The notes under the pieces were generated by a model, which was given only the letters and a program-made list of their open reading frames with translations, was not told where the DNA came from and made no database searches. From Bifidobacterium lemurum (lineage in GTDB: Bacteria > Actinomycetota > Actinomycetes > Actinomycetales > Bifidobacteriaceae): 64,000 nt of DNA. A program made the position numbers and the translations under genes. This document shows positions 15,485-23,934 of the stretch, in pieces; positions within the stretch are counted from its first letter, which is position 1, and every line of letters starts with the position of its first letter. The stretch covers positions 310,001-374,000 of the forward strand of contig NZ_CP062948.1 of assembly GCF_014898175.1 (NCBI RefSeq), given 5' to 3'.

Positions 15485-15495
15485 GCTACAGCCCC
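15422..15495 (-). tRNA. tRNA-Met (anticodon CAU, elongator type), prophage attachment site
   Basis: The minus strand gives a full cloverleaf: acceptor GGGGCTG with TGGCCCC and discriminator A, D-arm GCTCAGTCGGTTAGAGC, anticodon stem-loop CGGACTCATAATCCG with CAT, and T-arm CCGGGTTCAAGCCCCGG. No CCA is encoded beyond the terminal CCCCA. The 3' half faces the prophage. Bifidobacterial prophages are known to insert in the distal part of tRNA-Met and rebuild the gene, which matches this layout. Confidence 0.9.
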
Positions 15496-15558
15496 ACGTC
15501 GGCCGTGTGAAACAGCCAACTCGCCTAGTGTATCAGCCGCCCAGACAGACACGGCGAG

Positions 15559-15647
15559 ACGCACGGACCGGCGGCCTTGGACCCTGGACCGGCGGATTAT
15601 GGGTTCCACATAATCCTCTCGGAGGGAACCCTGTCATGTCCGTGCGT
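15559..15647. repeat. tRNA-Met 3'-half fragment within nested inverted repeats
   Basis: Bases 15581-15601 match 15441-15461 inside tRNA-Met in 20 of 21 positions, which is the anticodon-to-T-arm part. GGACCGGCGG occurs twice (15565-15574, 15586-15595). Around it are nested dyads: ACGCACGGAC (15559-15568) with GTCCGTGCGT (15638-15647), GGATTATG with CATAATCC (15594-15616, 7-nt loop), and GGGTTCC (15601-15607) with GGAACCC (15625-15631). It could be a remnant of an earlier integration at the tRNA. Confidence 0.6.
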
Positions 15648-15682
15648 GAATTCCCCGTCCGTGCCCGGAATAACACATGGGA

Positions 15683-15698
15683 CACGCCGAGAGGCGTG
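15683..15698 (-). terminator. Hairpin just after the ROK repressor gene
   Basis: CACGCC (15683-15688), GAGA loop, GGCGTG (15693-15698), directly beyond the stop of the leftward ROK gene. The stem is short and no long U-run follows on the minus strand, so termination would be weak. Confidence 0.4.
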
Positions 15699-15700
15699 CG

Positions 15701-16930
15701 TCAGGCTTCGGGCATGAAATGCAGCGGGTCGTCGATGAAACGGCGCAAACCCATTTCCGCGGCACCATACAAGGCGGGATGTTCGGCGACCGGCGGCACG
15801 AACACGCGCACCTGCCGTTCGGGAGAACCCAGCACTTCGGAGCGCAGACGGCCGCCGAGCACGCTGGCGAGCTCGTCGCCGAAATACGTCCACAGTCCGC
15901 CCAGCAGCACGGTGTCGATATCGCACAGGTTGATGGCCGAGGCGATGGCCGACACCAGCGCGTCCACGGCGCGGTCCACCACGCCCGCCACCACGGGGTC
16001 GCCGCCGCGCCAACCCTGCAGGAACCGTTCGAGAGCCTCGCTTCCGGTGACCGCGTCCCCTTCGGCCAGACCCGCGGCTTCGATCATGGCGCGCCGTCCG
16101 GCGAAGCATTCAAGGCAGCCATGCCGCCCGCAGCCGCATACCGGGCCATCCATCGACACCGATATATGGCCGACCTCACCGGCGAATCCCTGCACTCCGG
16201 ACACGACCTCACCGTCGCGCACCACGGCGCCGCCGATGCCGATGTCGGTGGACAGGTAGATGAAGGAATCCGTGCGGTTCACGACGTTCAGGAAGTTCGC
16301 GCGCTCGGTGGCGTATCCGGGGATCTGCGCCAGCGCGGCCATCTTCGCCTCGTTGCCGCCCATCGCGTCAAGACGACGCACCACATTGAAGCGGGTGAGG
16401 TCGATGTTCTCCCAGTCGAGGTTGCGGGCCACCAGCAGCCGCATATCCTCGGTGACGAGGCCGGGCAGGGCGAGCCCGGAGCCGACCACCGTGCAGCCGC
16501 GTCGTTTCAACCGGCTTTCGAGAGGAAAGGTCATCGCGTCGAGCTTGGCGAAGATGTCGTAGGGATCGGTGCCGGTCATGTCGGCGCTCACCCATTCCCG
16601 GCCGAGGGTGTCGCCGTTCAGATCCAACGCCAGACAGCCGTATCCATCGGTGTTGATCTGCAGGCCGATGCCGCAGAACCGTCCGCCCCGCACCACCAGC
16701 GGCGTGCTGGGGCGGCCGAAGGCGGCCGACGCCGCGGGCGTCCCCTCTTCGATGACGCCGTGCTCAAGCAGCATGGAGACCAGCAGCGACATGGTCGCCT
16801 TGGTCAGGCCCGTGGTCTTGGCCAGATCCGCCCGGCTCATCGGTTCCTGAGCGCGCAGCAGCGTGTCCAGCGTGACGGACAGATTGTGGTTGCGTAGATC
16901 GTCCTGATTGATCCTGCGTAAAACACCCAT
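15701..16930 (-). CDS. ROK-family transcriptional repressor, probable xylose repressor
   Basis: A 409-aa protein with an N-terminal winged helix (MSRADLAKTTGLTKATMSLL, about 31-50) and a C-terminal ROK sugar-kinase-like domain. ROK landmarks are the phosphate-type loop STDIGIGGAVVRDG, EVGHISV, and the zinc cluster CGCGRHGCLECF. Start 16930 has GAAGGAGG 8 nt upstream. It is divergent from xylulokinase, the classical XylR arrangement, so its inducer is probably xylose. A 23-bp dyad lies in the shared intergenic region, with two more like it at 32245 and 33066. Confidence 0.85.
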   Translation of the reverse strand: MGVLRRINQDDLRNHNLSVTLDTLLRAQEPMSRADLAKTTGLTKATMSLLVSMLLEHGVIEEGTPAASAAFGRPSTPLVVRGGRFCGIGLQINTDGYGCLALDLNGDTLGREWVSADMTGTDPYDIFAKLDAMTFPLESRLKRRGCTVVGSGLALPGLVTEDMRLLVARNLDWENIDLTRFNVVRRLDAMGGNEAKMAALAQIPGYATERANFLNVVNRTDSFIYLSTDIGIGGAVVRDGEVVSGVQGFAGEVGHISVSMDGPVCGCGRHGCLECFAGRRAMIEAAGLAEGDAVTGSEALERFLQGWRGGDPVVAGVVDRAVDALVSAIASAINLCDIDTVLLGGLWTYFGDELASVLGGRLRSEVLGSPERQVRVFVPPVAEHPALYGAAEMGLRRFIDDPLHFMPEA

Positions 16931-17031
16931 ATCGCTGGCCTCCTTCCGCTCAGTGAACGCTTCCAGCGGTCAATTCGTCCACCTTGACCGGCTCCCTCGA
17001 CAATTCGACGCGCTCCATCGACGCGTTTCGG

Positions 17032-17078
17032 TTGCGTTTTGCCGTTGGAATACAGTATAGTTTATTCGTCTAACTATA
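17032..17078 (+). promoter_or_regulatory. xylB promoter with ROK operator
   Basis: The dyad TATAGTT (17056-17062) - N9 - AACTATA (17072-17078) is a 23-bp operator. It overlaps a plausible -10 TATAGT (17056-17061), which sits 18 bp from TTGCGT (17032-17037). A bound repressor would block RNA polymerase. The ATG of xylB is about 52 bp downstream. Confidence 0.7.
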
Positions 17079-17130
17079 TTGCTCGCGGCGCGCCGAGGCA
17101 CAGCGGCGGGCCCTCACCGAGGAGGAACAC

Positions 17131-18654
17131 ATGGCGAGAATTCTCGTGGCTGGCATCGATACGTCAACCCAATCAACAAAAGTGCGTGTCACCGACGCCG
17201 CAACCGGCGAAACGGTCCGTTTCGGACAGGCCAAACATCCCGACGGCACCAGCGTGAACCCCGAATTCTGGTGGACCGCCTTCCAGGAGGCCGCGGCGCA
17301 GGCCGGCGGTCTTGACGACGTCGCCGCACTGGCCGTCGGCGGCCAGCAGCATGGCATGGTGATCCTCGACAAGCAGGGCAATGTGATCCGCGACGCCATG
17401 TTGTGGAACGACGTCAGCTCCGCCCCGCAGGCCGCCGCCCTGATCGACAAGCTCGGCGAGGCGCCCGCCCAGGACGGCGAAAGCGAGGATGCGACCGTGC
17501 GCGGCAAGCAGCGCTGGGTCAAGGCCGTCGGATCCTCCCCCGTCGCCTCCTTCACACTGACCAAGGTGGCCTGGGTGGCCGAGAACGAGCCCGAGAACGC
17601 CAAGAGGATCGCCGCCGTCTGCCTGCCCCACGACTGGCTGAGCTGGCGCATCGCCGGCTACGGCCCCGTGGCCGAAGGTGAGGACGCCCATCTGGAAGCG
17701 CTGTTCACCGACCGTTCCGACGCCTCCGGCACCATCTACTACGACGCCGCCACCGACACCTACCGTCGCGATCTGATCGCCATGGTGCTCGAGGCGGCTT
17801 GGGGAGACGCGGCCGCCGCGAAGACCGCCGCCGAATCGATCGTGCTGCCCACCGTGCTGGGACCGCGCGACGCGGCCGCGGTGAAGGCCTCCCCCACCGT
17901 CGCCGGCAAGAACATCGAAGGCGGATGTCTCCTCGGCCCCGGCGGCGGAGACAATGCGATGGCCGCGCTGGGCCTGGGCATGGCCGTCGGCGACGTGTCC
18001 GTCTCGCTGGGCACCTCCGGCGTGGCCGCCGCGATCGCCCAGAACCCCGTCTACGACCTGACCGGCGCGATCTCCGGATTCGCCGACTGCACCGGCCATT
18101 ACCTGCCGCTCGCCTGCACCATCAACGGATCGCGCATCCTCGACGCGGGCCGCGCCGCGCTCGGCGTGGATTACGACGAGCTGGCCGAACTGGCGTTCCA
18201 GGCCGAGCCGGGCGCCGGCGGCATCACGCTGGTGCCGTATTTCGACGGCGAGCGCACGCCGAACCGCCCGGACGCGACCGCATCCCTCACCGGACTGACC
18301 CTGAAGAACACCACCAAGGCGAATCTGGCCCGCGCCTTCGTCGAAGGCCTGCTGTGCTCGCAGCGCGACTGCCTCGAGCTGATCCGCGCGCTCGGCGCCG
18401 AAATCAACCGCATCCTGCTCATCGGCGGCGGCGCGAAGTCCGTGGCCATCCGCACACTCGCCCCGGCGATTCTCGGCATGGATGTGACCCGCCCCGAAAC
18501 CGACGAGTATGTGGCCATCGGCGCCGCCCGACAGGCGGCGTGGGTGCTCTCCGGCGAAATGGAACCGCCGGCGTGGCAGCTCAACATCGAAGGCACCGAC
18601 ACCGCCGAGCCCACGCCCGCGGTGTATGAGGCCTATGCGGCGGCGCGCGGCTGA
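17131..18654 (+). CDS. xylB: Xylulokinase
   Basis: Phosphorylates D-xylulose to D-xylulose 5-phosphate, which enters the bifid shunt by phosphoketolase. The 507-aa FGGY kinase has the N-terminal ATPase motif GIDTSTQSTKVRV, the sugar-binding GGQQHGMVILD (about residues 70-80), SLGTSGVAAAI, DGERTPNRPDA, and the signature GGGAKSVAIRTLAPAILG near 430-447. GAGGAGG precedes the ATG. The partner xylose isomerase gene is not in the window. A hairpin terminator follows at 18762. Confidence 0.93.
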   Translation: MARILVAGIDTSTQSTKVRVTDAATGETVRFGQAKHPDGTSVNPEFWWTAFQEAAAQAGGLDDVAALAVGGQQHGMVILDKQGNVIRDAMLWNDVSSAPQAAALIDKLGEAPAQDGESEDATVRGKQRWVKAVGSSPVASFTLTKVAWVAENEPENAKRIAAVCLPHDWLSWRIAGYGPVAEGEDAHLEALFTDRSDASGTIYYDAATDTYRRDLIAMVLEAAWGDAAAAKTAAESIVLPTVLGPRDAAAVKASPTVAGKNIEGGCLLGPGGGDNAMAALGLGMAVGDVSVSLGTSGVAAAIAQNPVYDLTGAISGFADCTGHYLPLACTINGSRILDAGRAALGVDYDELAELAFQAEPGAGGITLVPYFDGERTPNRPDATASLTGLTLKNTTKANLARAFVEGLLCSQRDCLELIRALGAEINRILLIGGGAKSVAIRTLAPAILGMDVTRPETDEYVAIGAARQAAWVLSGEMEPPAWQLNIEGTDTAEPTPAVYEAYAAARG

Positions 18655-18761
18655 TCACAGCCGACCGCGAAAGCCCCATCGGAGGCATCATGTTCATGAA
18701 AGCCGTTTGTTCCGCGAATCAAGCGACGTCGTTCGATGATGCTTCCGTAATCTAACGCAGC

Positions 18762-18803
18762 GGCCGCCAGATTGATTCCTCTCGGAGGTTCAGTCTGGCG
18801 GCC
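18762..18803 (+). terminator. Terminator hairpin after xylB
   Basis: GGCCGCCAGATTGA (18762-18775) pairs with TCAGTCTGGCGGCC (18790-18803), with one mismatch and a 14-nt loop. The following TTGCCTC is only weakly T-rich, so it may act by structure. Confidence 0.6.
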
Positions 18804-18904
18804 TTGCCTCATCCTATCCGCCACCCCACTGGGATGTATCGGCATCGCCGATATAATCGACCCGCTCGCAGCTTCCCCATGCCGCCCCTCGTTTGGAGAC
18901 TCCG

Positions 18905-19312
18905 ATGAACAATCGTTCCCGTATGACGCTGTACACACTGACCGCACTCGCATGCGTGGTGTGGATCTGGCAATCCGTGCGCGAGTCCATGCAGGACGGC
19001 ACGCTGGCCAGCGCCCCCACCATCATCTTCCTGGTCTGCATCGGCATCGCCGCTATCTACTGCGCCGGCAACGCGCTGATGCTGTGGTGGAGGCAGGATG
19101 ACAATGAGGAAGCCGGTACCGGCAAAGCCGATGAAACCTCCGTTGGGGCCCACTCCGACGTCAGGGCCGGCGACGATGCCGAGACTGGCCTCGACACCGA
19201 TGGCAAGACCAAAACCAACATCGAGACCGACAAGACTGAAATCGAAACAGCCTCCGACGGCGAGGTCTCGGCCGGGAACGAACCAGATGATTCCGCCGAA
19301 CTCCACGCTTAA
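18905..19312 (+). CDS. Small membrane protein with acidic cytoplasmic-type tail
   Basis: A 135-aa protein starting MNNRSRMTLYTLTALAC at 18905; GGAG 6 nt upstream supports this over the ATG at 18893. Two hydrophobic segments (about 8-23 and 38-60) are followed by a long Glu/Asp/Thr-rich tail with repeated TDGK/TNIETDKTEIET style units. No family recognised. It may be co-transcribed with the next small membrane protein. Confidence 0.6.
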   Translation: MNNRSRMTLYTLTALACVVWIWQSVRESMQDGTLASAPTIIFLVCIGIAAIYCAGNALMLWWRQDDNEEAGTGKADETSVGAHSDVRAGDDAETGLDTDGKTKTNIETDKTEIETASDGEVSAGNEPDDSAELHA

Positions 19313-19466
19313 GACATATAAAACGTATACGCGCATTGAATGCATGAGGAAAGATAGGAATAAAGTCGCCGCCGGCGGCTCCCGCCCTAGCCCGCGCCAT
19401 CGTCTACGATGAAGCGGACCACCCATTCGCGCACAGTCCACCGCCCATACCACAAGGATCACATCA

Positions 19467-19793
19467 ATGAACGCCGACACCGTACTGCTCGTTATTTCCA
19501 TCATTCTGGGACTCGTCTGCGTCCCCGCCGGCTCGTTCCTCGCCTTCGTGCCGATGAAGGCCGACAATATGACCAGCAAGCAGTCCAAGGCCTCGCAGAT
19601 GCTGACCTTCATCATCGCGCTGGTGTTCATCGGACTGCTGCTTGCGGGCTACGATATGCCGACCTACGCCATCGTCATCGGACTGGTCATCGGCTTCGGG
19701 CTCGGCAAGATCCCCACCATCCACGCATGGGCCATGCGCACATGGCCGTTCTTCGAACCCAAGGCGGAGTCCAAACGCGCCAAGCGTCGCTGA
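19467..19793 (+). CDS. Small membrane protein, 108 aa
   Basis: Starts MNADTVLLVISIILGLVC with AAGGA upstream. Three transmembrane segments are likely (about 4-24, 44-64 and 67-80), ending in a Lys/Arg-rich tail (PKAESKRAKRR). Unknown function; probably a housekeeping-type actinobacterial membrane protein. Confidence 0.6.
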   Translation: MNADTVLLVISIILGLVCVPAGSFLAFVPMKADNMTSKQSKASQMLTFIIALVFIGLLLAGYDMPTYAIVIGLVIGFGLGKIPTIHAWAMRTWPFFEPKAESKRAKRR

Positions 19794-19896
19794 CCTTCCC
19801 GCATTCCCATCTCCTCTTAAGCGCCACGGCCGTCGGCTGCGACTCATCACGATGCCAGGCGTGGATGGAGCGGCACTTATGCCGTTCTGCATAGTT

Positions 19897-20409
19897 TCAG
19901 AACAGATTTTCAAAATAAGGTTTTAGAATCACCTGGCTGCGCGTGGAAACAGGCACCGCCTGATGAATCTTACCGATCAAATCCTCCAATGCGGCAGGCG
20001 AAGCGACGCGCACCAACAGCATGTAGCTCGCCTCCCCGGTCACCGAATAACAAGACACGACTCCCTCAAGCTGTTTGAGTCGTTCAGGCATGTCCATTTC
20101 CTGTGAATATTCAAGTGGAATAACGGAGATGAACGCAGAGATCGGCAGTCCTACATGCTCATAATCCACTTCAGCCCGGTACGCGGTGATCACTCCCCTG
20201 CGTTCCAGTTTTTGAATGCGCGACTGCACCGCCGAAGCCGACATCCCCGTCAAGCAAGAAAGCTTCGACAAGGTGGCCCGACCGTTTATGCGCAGTGCCG
20301 AAACAATCGTCGCATCGGTCTCATCCATGCCCGCGGCAATCATGGCAGCACGCCCGTCATTGGGAGCCCCGCCCTGCACCTTCACCGTAGATTGCACCGT
20401 TTCCGTCAC
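19897..20409 (-). CDS. Lrp/AsnC family transcriptional regulator
   Basis: A 170-aa protein with an N-terminal helix-turn-helix (LSKLSCLTGMSASAVQSRIQ, about 47-66, then GVITAYRAEVDYEHVG) and a C-terminal RAM ligand-binding domain (VVSCYSVTGEASYMLLVRV; PVSTRSQVILK). Such regulators sense amino acids. Its start overlaps the stop of the transporter gene (ATGA), so it is the last gene of the seven-gene cluster and probably controls it in response to an imported or released amino acid. Confidence 0.85.
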   Translation of the reverse strand: MTETVQSTVKVQGGAPNDGRAAMIAAGMDETDATIVSALRINGRATLSKLSCLTGMSASAVQSRIQKLERRGVITAYRAEVDYEHVGLPISAFISVIPLEYSQEMDMPERLKQLEGVVSCYSVTGEASYMLLVRVASPAALEDLIGKIHQAVPVSTRSQVILKPYFENLF

Positions 20410-21989
20410 GCCAGACCTTTCGATTGAAGGAACTCTACCGCCACGTCGCGCGGCGTACGCCCTTCGATATCCACCTGATAGTTCATTTCCATCATATCCT
20501 CACCGCTAATCGCACCTTCGAGTTTGGCCATCAACGGCTCGAGTTCGGGATACGTCGCAAGAGTATCACTGCGCGCAATCGAAATTGCTTGGTAAGGCGG
20601 GAAGAATGCGATATCATCCTCGAGCTCCACAAGGTCCATCTTCTTGACCATCGCGTCAGTTTCATAGGCATCAGTCACGTCAATCTGTCCCGAGGCAATT
20701 GCCTGATATCGGATATTGCCCTCAAGTCCTTCCACAGAGAGGAACGCAACCCCTAATTCGGATTCCATCTTGGGCAGCAAATCCGGCCGCTGCGAGAACG
20801 CGACAGTACAACCGAGGCGAAGTGTCCCAGATTGCTCCACCAATTCGGAAAGCGTGGTGATGCCAGTACGCTCGGAGGCTTCACGACTCATCGCCAACAC
20901 ATACGTGTTCGAGAATCCCAACGGCAACGAGACCTTGGCCCCATGATTCTGCGCCATGCCATCCCTGACCTCTTCATACACCTGATCCACATCAGTGGAA
21001 ACGTCAAGGTCAAGCACGTTAGGAGCCAAAACGCCCGTATAGTCAGTGAACATGTCGATATCGCCCGAATCGAAAGCGTTCATAGTCACCAAGGTGCCGT
21101 CGAGATTGAATTTCTCGTCGACTTTCAGGTTCGTGTTGCGCTGGATGAGCTGGCTGTAGATATTGCCAAGAATCAGCGCCTCGGTGAAGTTCTCCGAGCC
21201 AACGACGATTTCATCATCATGACCGACAGCCTCCGGTATCATCGATAGCAGCGGAGCGACCAACACCGCAAACGCGGCAATGGCGGCCGCCGCCGTACGC
21301 AGAACGCGATGAGGCTTGGAAAGATGCACGATTTTATCCGGAGATTTGAGTCCCTCAGGCGTTAGTATGCGCTCGACCATCGCAAGCACAGCGTCCACAG
21401 CAAGTGCAAGCATGCAAGCGGGAATGGCACCGAGCAATACCAGATTCACGTCATTGGCGTTTAGTCCAAGGTTGATCATCCAGCCCAGTCCACCGGCACC
21501 GGCGAAAGCTCCAATGGTGACGGTTCCCACGGCGGTGACAGCGGAAATACGCACGCCTCCCATAATGGTGGCGATGGCCAGCGGCAGTTTGATTTTGAGC
21601 ATGATTCGCCCATCGGACAAGCCAATGCCTCTGGCCGATTCGATGGTGGACTGGTCAATGGACGTGATGCCGATGTAAGTGTTCTTAACGATGGGTAGTA
21701 ACGCATAGACAATCACCATCAGCACAGCCGAGGGCTTGCCGATACCGACAATCGGCACAAGAAAGGCAAGCAGACCTAGACTCGGTATCGATTGGGTGAT
21801 GTTGGCCAACCCAATCACAAAAGTACTCCAACCTTTGGAACCGGTGATGGCCAACCCCAACGGCACACCGATGATCAGAGAAAGCAACACCGCCGACGAA
21901 GTCATCTGCATGTGTTCGAGAAGCAACGATGCGAGTTCCTCACGTCGTTCCAAGAAAACAACGACAAAGGATTGAATAACATCCATCAT
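20406..21989 (-). CDS. Fused ABC permease and substrate-binding protein, OpuB/OpuC type
   Basis: A 527-aa fusion. Residues about 1-215 are the permease with five or six membrane spans and the coupling segment ESARGIGLSDGRIMLKIKLP. After another membrane span (about 235-255) comes an OpuAC-type binding domain (DEIVVGSENFTEALILGNIYSQLI; DMFTDYTGVLAPNVLDLDV; LRLGCTVAFSQRPDLLPKM; VTDAYETDAMVKKMDLV). The family imports glycine betaine, carnitine, choline or proline betaine. The aromatic cage was not resolved, so the solute is unknown. It overlaps the ATPase and the Lrp genes by ATGA. Confidence 0.88.
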   Translation of the reverse strand: MMDVIQSFVVVFLERREELASLLLEHMQMTSSAVLLSLIIGVPLGLAITGSKGWSTFVIGLANITQSIPSLGLLAFLVPIVGIGKPSAVLMVIVYALLPIVKNTYIGITSIDQSTIESARGIGLSDGRIMLKIKLPLAIATIMGGVRISAVTAVGTVTIGAFAGAGGLGWMINLGLNANDVNLVLLGAIPACMLALAVDAVLAMVERILTPEGLKSPDKIVHLSKPHRVLRTAAAAIAAFAVLVAPLLSMIPEAVGHDDEIVVGSENFTEALILGNIYSQLIQRNTNLKVDEKFNLDGTLVTMNAFDSGDIDMFTDYTGVLAPNVLDLDVSTDVDQVYEEVRDGMAQNHGAKVSLPLGFSNTYVLAMSREASERTGITTLSELVEQSGTLRLGCTVAFSQRPDLLPKMESELGVAFLSVEGLEGNIRYQAIASGQIDVTDAYETDAMVKKMDLVELEDDIAFFPPYQAISIARSDTLATYPELEPLMAKLEGAISGEDMMEMNYQVDIEGRTPRDVAVEFLQSKGLA

Positions 21990-22822
21990 GACGCTCCCCC
22001 TTCTTCCATCTGCTGCCTGCCGGCCTCAAGAGTCGCGGAAACCCGTTGTGCCCGGCCGATGAATCGGGTGACGAAATCGGAGGCGGGAGTGGCCAGAATA
22101 TTGGCCGGGGTGTCGTATTGTATAACCTTGCCATGCTGAATGATGGCGATACGATCGGCAAGCTTGATCGCCTCGTCCATATCGTGCGTGACGAACACTA
22201 TGGTTTTACCTGATTGGCGGTGCAACGCGAGAATCTGATCCTGCAAATCCTGTCTGGTTAGCGGATCAAGAGCACTGAACGGCTCATCCATAAGGATGAT
22301 TGAGGGATCAGTGGCGAAGGCCCGTGCCACGCCGACCCGCTGCTGTTGTCCGCCAGACAGCTGACAGGGGTATTCGTCCATCACGGACATGGGGAGGTCG
22401 ACCATGGAAAGCATTGCGCGTACCCGGTCATCGATGTCGGCCACGGATGCTCCCTTAACCTTCATCATAATCGAGATGTTGTCGGCGACCGTCATGTGGG
22501 GAAACAACCCGCCGCCCTGAATGACATATCCGATACCGCGCCGCAGCTTGTCTCCAGACACGGGCGCGGTGAGATGGCCGTCAAGGTAGATGCTGCCTGA
22601 ATCAGGGAGGATGAGCTTGTTGAGCAGTTTGAGCAGTGTGGTCTTTCCGCCTCCGGATGGGCCAATGAGCACGACAAACTCACCTTTTTCAATCTCCAGA
22701 CTCACACCATCGAGCACTCGGATTCCCGAATAGGATTTACTCACGTCGCGCACCAGAATCTGGGCCGGATTCTCACGAATGGCCGGCCTGGTACTGTACG
22801 GAACATTCACCTGAACATGCAT
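21986..22822 (-). CDS. ABC transporter ATP-binding protein, OpuCA type
   Basis: A 278-aa ATPase of the quaternary-amine importer group. Walker A GPSGGGKTTLLKLLNK (about 52-67), Q-loop VIQGGGLFPHMTV, signature LSGGQQQRVGVARA, Walker B ILMDEPFSALDPLT and H-loop VFVTHDMDEA are all present. No CBS domains follow, so it lacks the ionic-strength sensor of OpuA types. GAGGAG 7 nt before MHVQVNV favours the start at 22822 over one 27 nt upstream. It drives the fused permease-binding protein of the next gene. Confidence 0.88.
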   Translation of the reverse strand: MHVQVNVPYSTRPAIRENPAQILVRDVSKSYSGIRVLDGVSLEIEKGEFVVLIGPSGGGKTTLLKLLNKLILPDSGSIYLDGHLTAPVSGDKLRRGIGYVIQGGGLFPHMTVADNISIMMKVKGASVADIDDRVRAMLSMVDLPMSVMDEYPCQLSGGQQQRVGVARAFATDPSIILMDEPFSALDPLTRQDLQDQILALHRQSGKTIVFVTHDMDEAIKLADRIAIIQHGKVIQYDTPANILATPASDFVTRFIGRAQRVSATLEAGRQQMEEGGAS

Positions 22823-22885
22823 TGCAGAACTCCTCACACCGTTGCTCATTCCTGCCGATTGACGTCACACGCCCGGCATGTCGTC

Positions 22886-23896
22886 TTATGCCCCGCCGCC
22901 GGCCACTTTCACCTTGTTGACCATGCGAAACACGTCCGCCTGTTCGCCACGCAATATATGTACGAGGTTTTCCGAGGCGATGCGCTGACATTCGTACAGC
23001 GCCTTGTCGGAATAGAACGCGCTGTGCGGAGTAAGAATCACGTTCTCCCTGCCGACAAGGGGATTGGCGAGCGTTCCCTCATTCGTTTCGTCGACGAGCA
23101 CGTCAAGACCAGCGCCAAATACTCTGCCTGAATCCAGAGCTTCAACCAGGGCGGTTTCATCAATAAGGCCTCCGCGCGACACGTTGACGATAACCGGTTT
23201 ACGTTCCATCATGGCAAACGCCTCCCGGTTGAGAATATGCTCGGTTTCCGGGGTAAGCAGCATATTGAGCGTGATGATGTCGGCGATGCGGAACAATTCC
23301 TCCTTGTCGACAAGTCGCACATCCACCGCCGCCGCGGCCTCGGGCGGGCAGTACGGATCGTAGGCAACGACGGTCAGTCCGAAGCCTTGGGCGCGACGAG
23401 CCACAGCCTTGCCGATCTTACCTAACCCCATAATGCCGATGGTGGACTCCTCAAGCCGCTTCATACCGGAAGTGGAATTCCAGTCATACCGGTGTTTTAC
23501 TTCGATTTCGCGGTCATAGTGTTTGAGACTTTTTGAAATGCCCAAGGCAAGAGCCATCGTATGGTCGGCAACCTCCTGCGTACAGTACTCGCCAATCACC
23601 GCAACCGCCGTTCCCTGCCGTTCAGCCGCGACGGCATCCACGAAGTTGTAGCCGGTGGCCTCAATGGAGATACCTTTGAGCTTCGGCGCGCTTTCAATCA
23701 CATCGGCTGGAAACTCGAGATACGAGGTGAGCACGCCATCCGCATCGGAGATGGCGGCCTTCAACGCATCCACGTCGCCATGGTGTTCATAGACGTCAAT
23801 CTCAACATCATCGCCGAGCCCTTTGCGAAAGATGCCTCTCTCGATATCAAGGTCACGGTTCAACGGTTCCGGATAATCACAAATGGCGATTTTCAT
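22886..23896 (-). CDS. D-isomer specific 2-hydroxyacid dehydrogenase
   Basis: A 336-aa NAD(H)-dependent enzyme reducing 2-oxo acids to D-2-hydroxy acids or the reverse. Landmarks: IGEYCTQEVADHTMALAL, the Rossmann loop GIMGLGKIGKAVARRAQGFG (about 152-171), the catalytic arginine in VNVSRGGLIDE, the glutamate in DVLVDETNEG, and the histidine in ILTPHSAFYS. The last segment matches the CtBP/PGDH branch rather than classical D-lactate dehydrogenase. In this cluster its substrate could be the oxo acid made by the aminotransferase at 26589; that link is inference. Confidence 0.88.
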   Translation of the reverse strand: MKIAICDYPEPLNRDLDIERGIFRKGLGDDVEIDVYEHHGDVDALKAAISDADGVLTSYLEFPADVIESAPKLKGISIEATGYNFVDAVAAERQGTAVAVIGEYCTQEVADHTMALALGISKSLKHYDREIEVKHRYDWNSTSGMKRLEESTIGIMGLGKIGKAVARRAQGFGLTVVAYDPYCPPEAAAAVDVRLVDKEELFRIADIITLNMLLTPETEHILNREAFAMMERKPVIVNVSRGGLIDETALVEALDSGRVFGAGLDVLVDETNEGTLANPLVGRENVILTPHSAFYSDKALYECQRIASENLVHILRGEQADVFRMVNKVKVAGGGA

Positions 23897-23934
23897 GATT
23901 TCTGTTTTCCTTTCTTATGACGTAAGACATCGCG

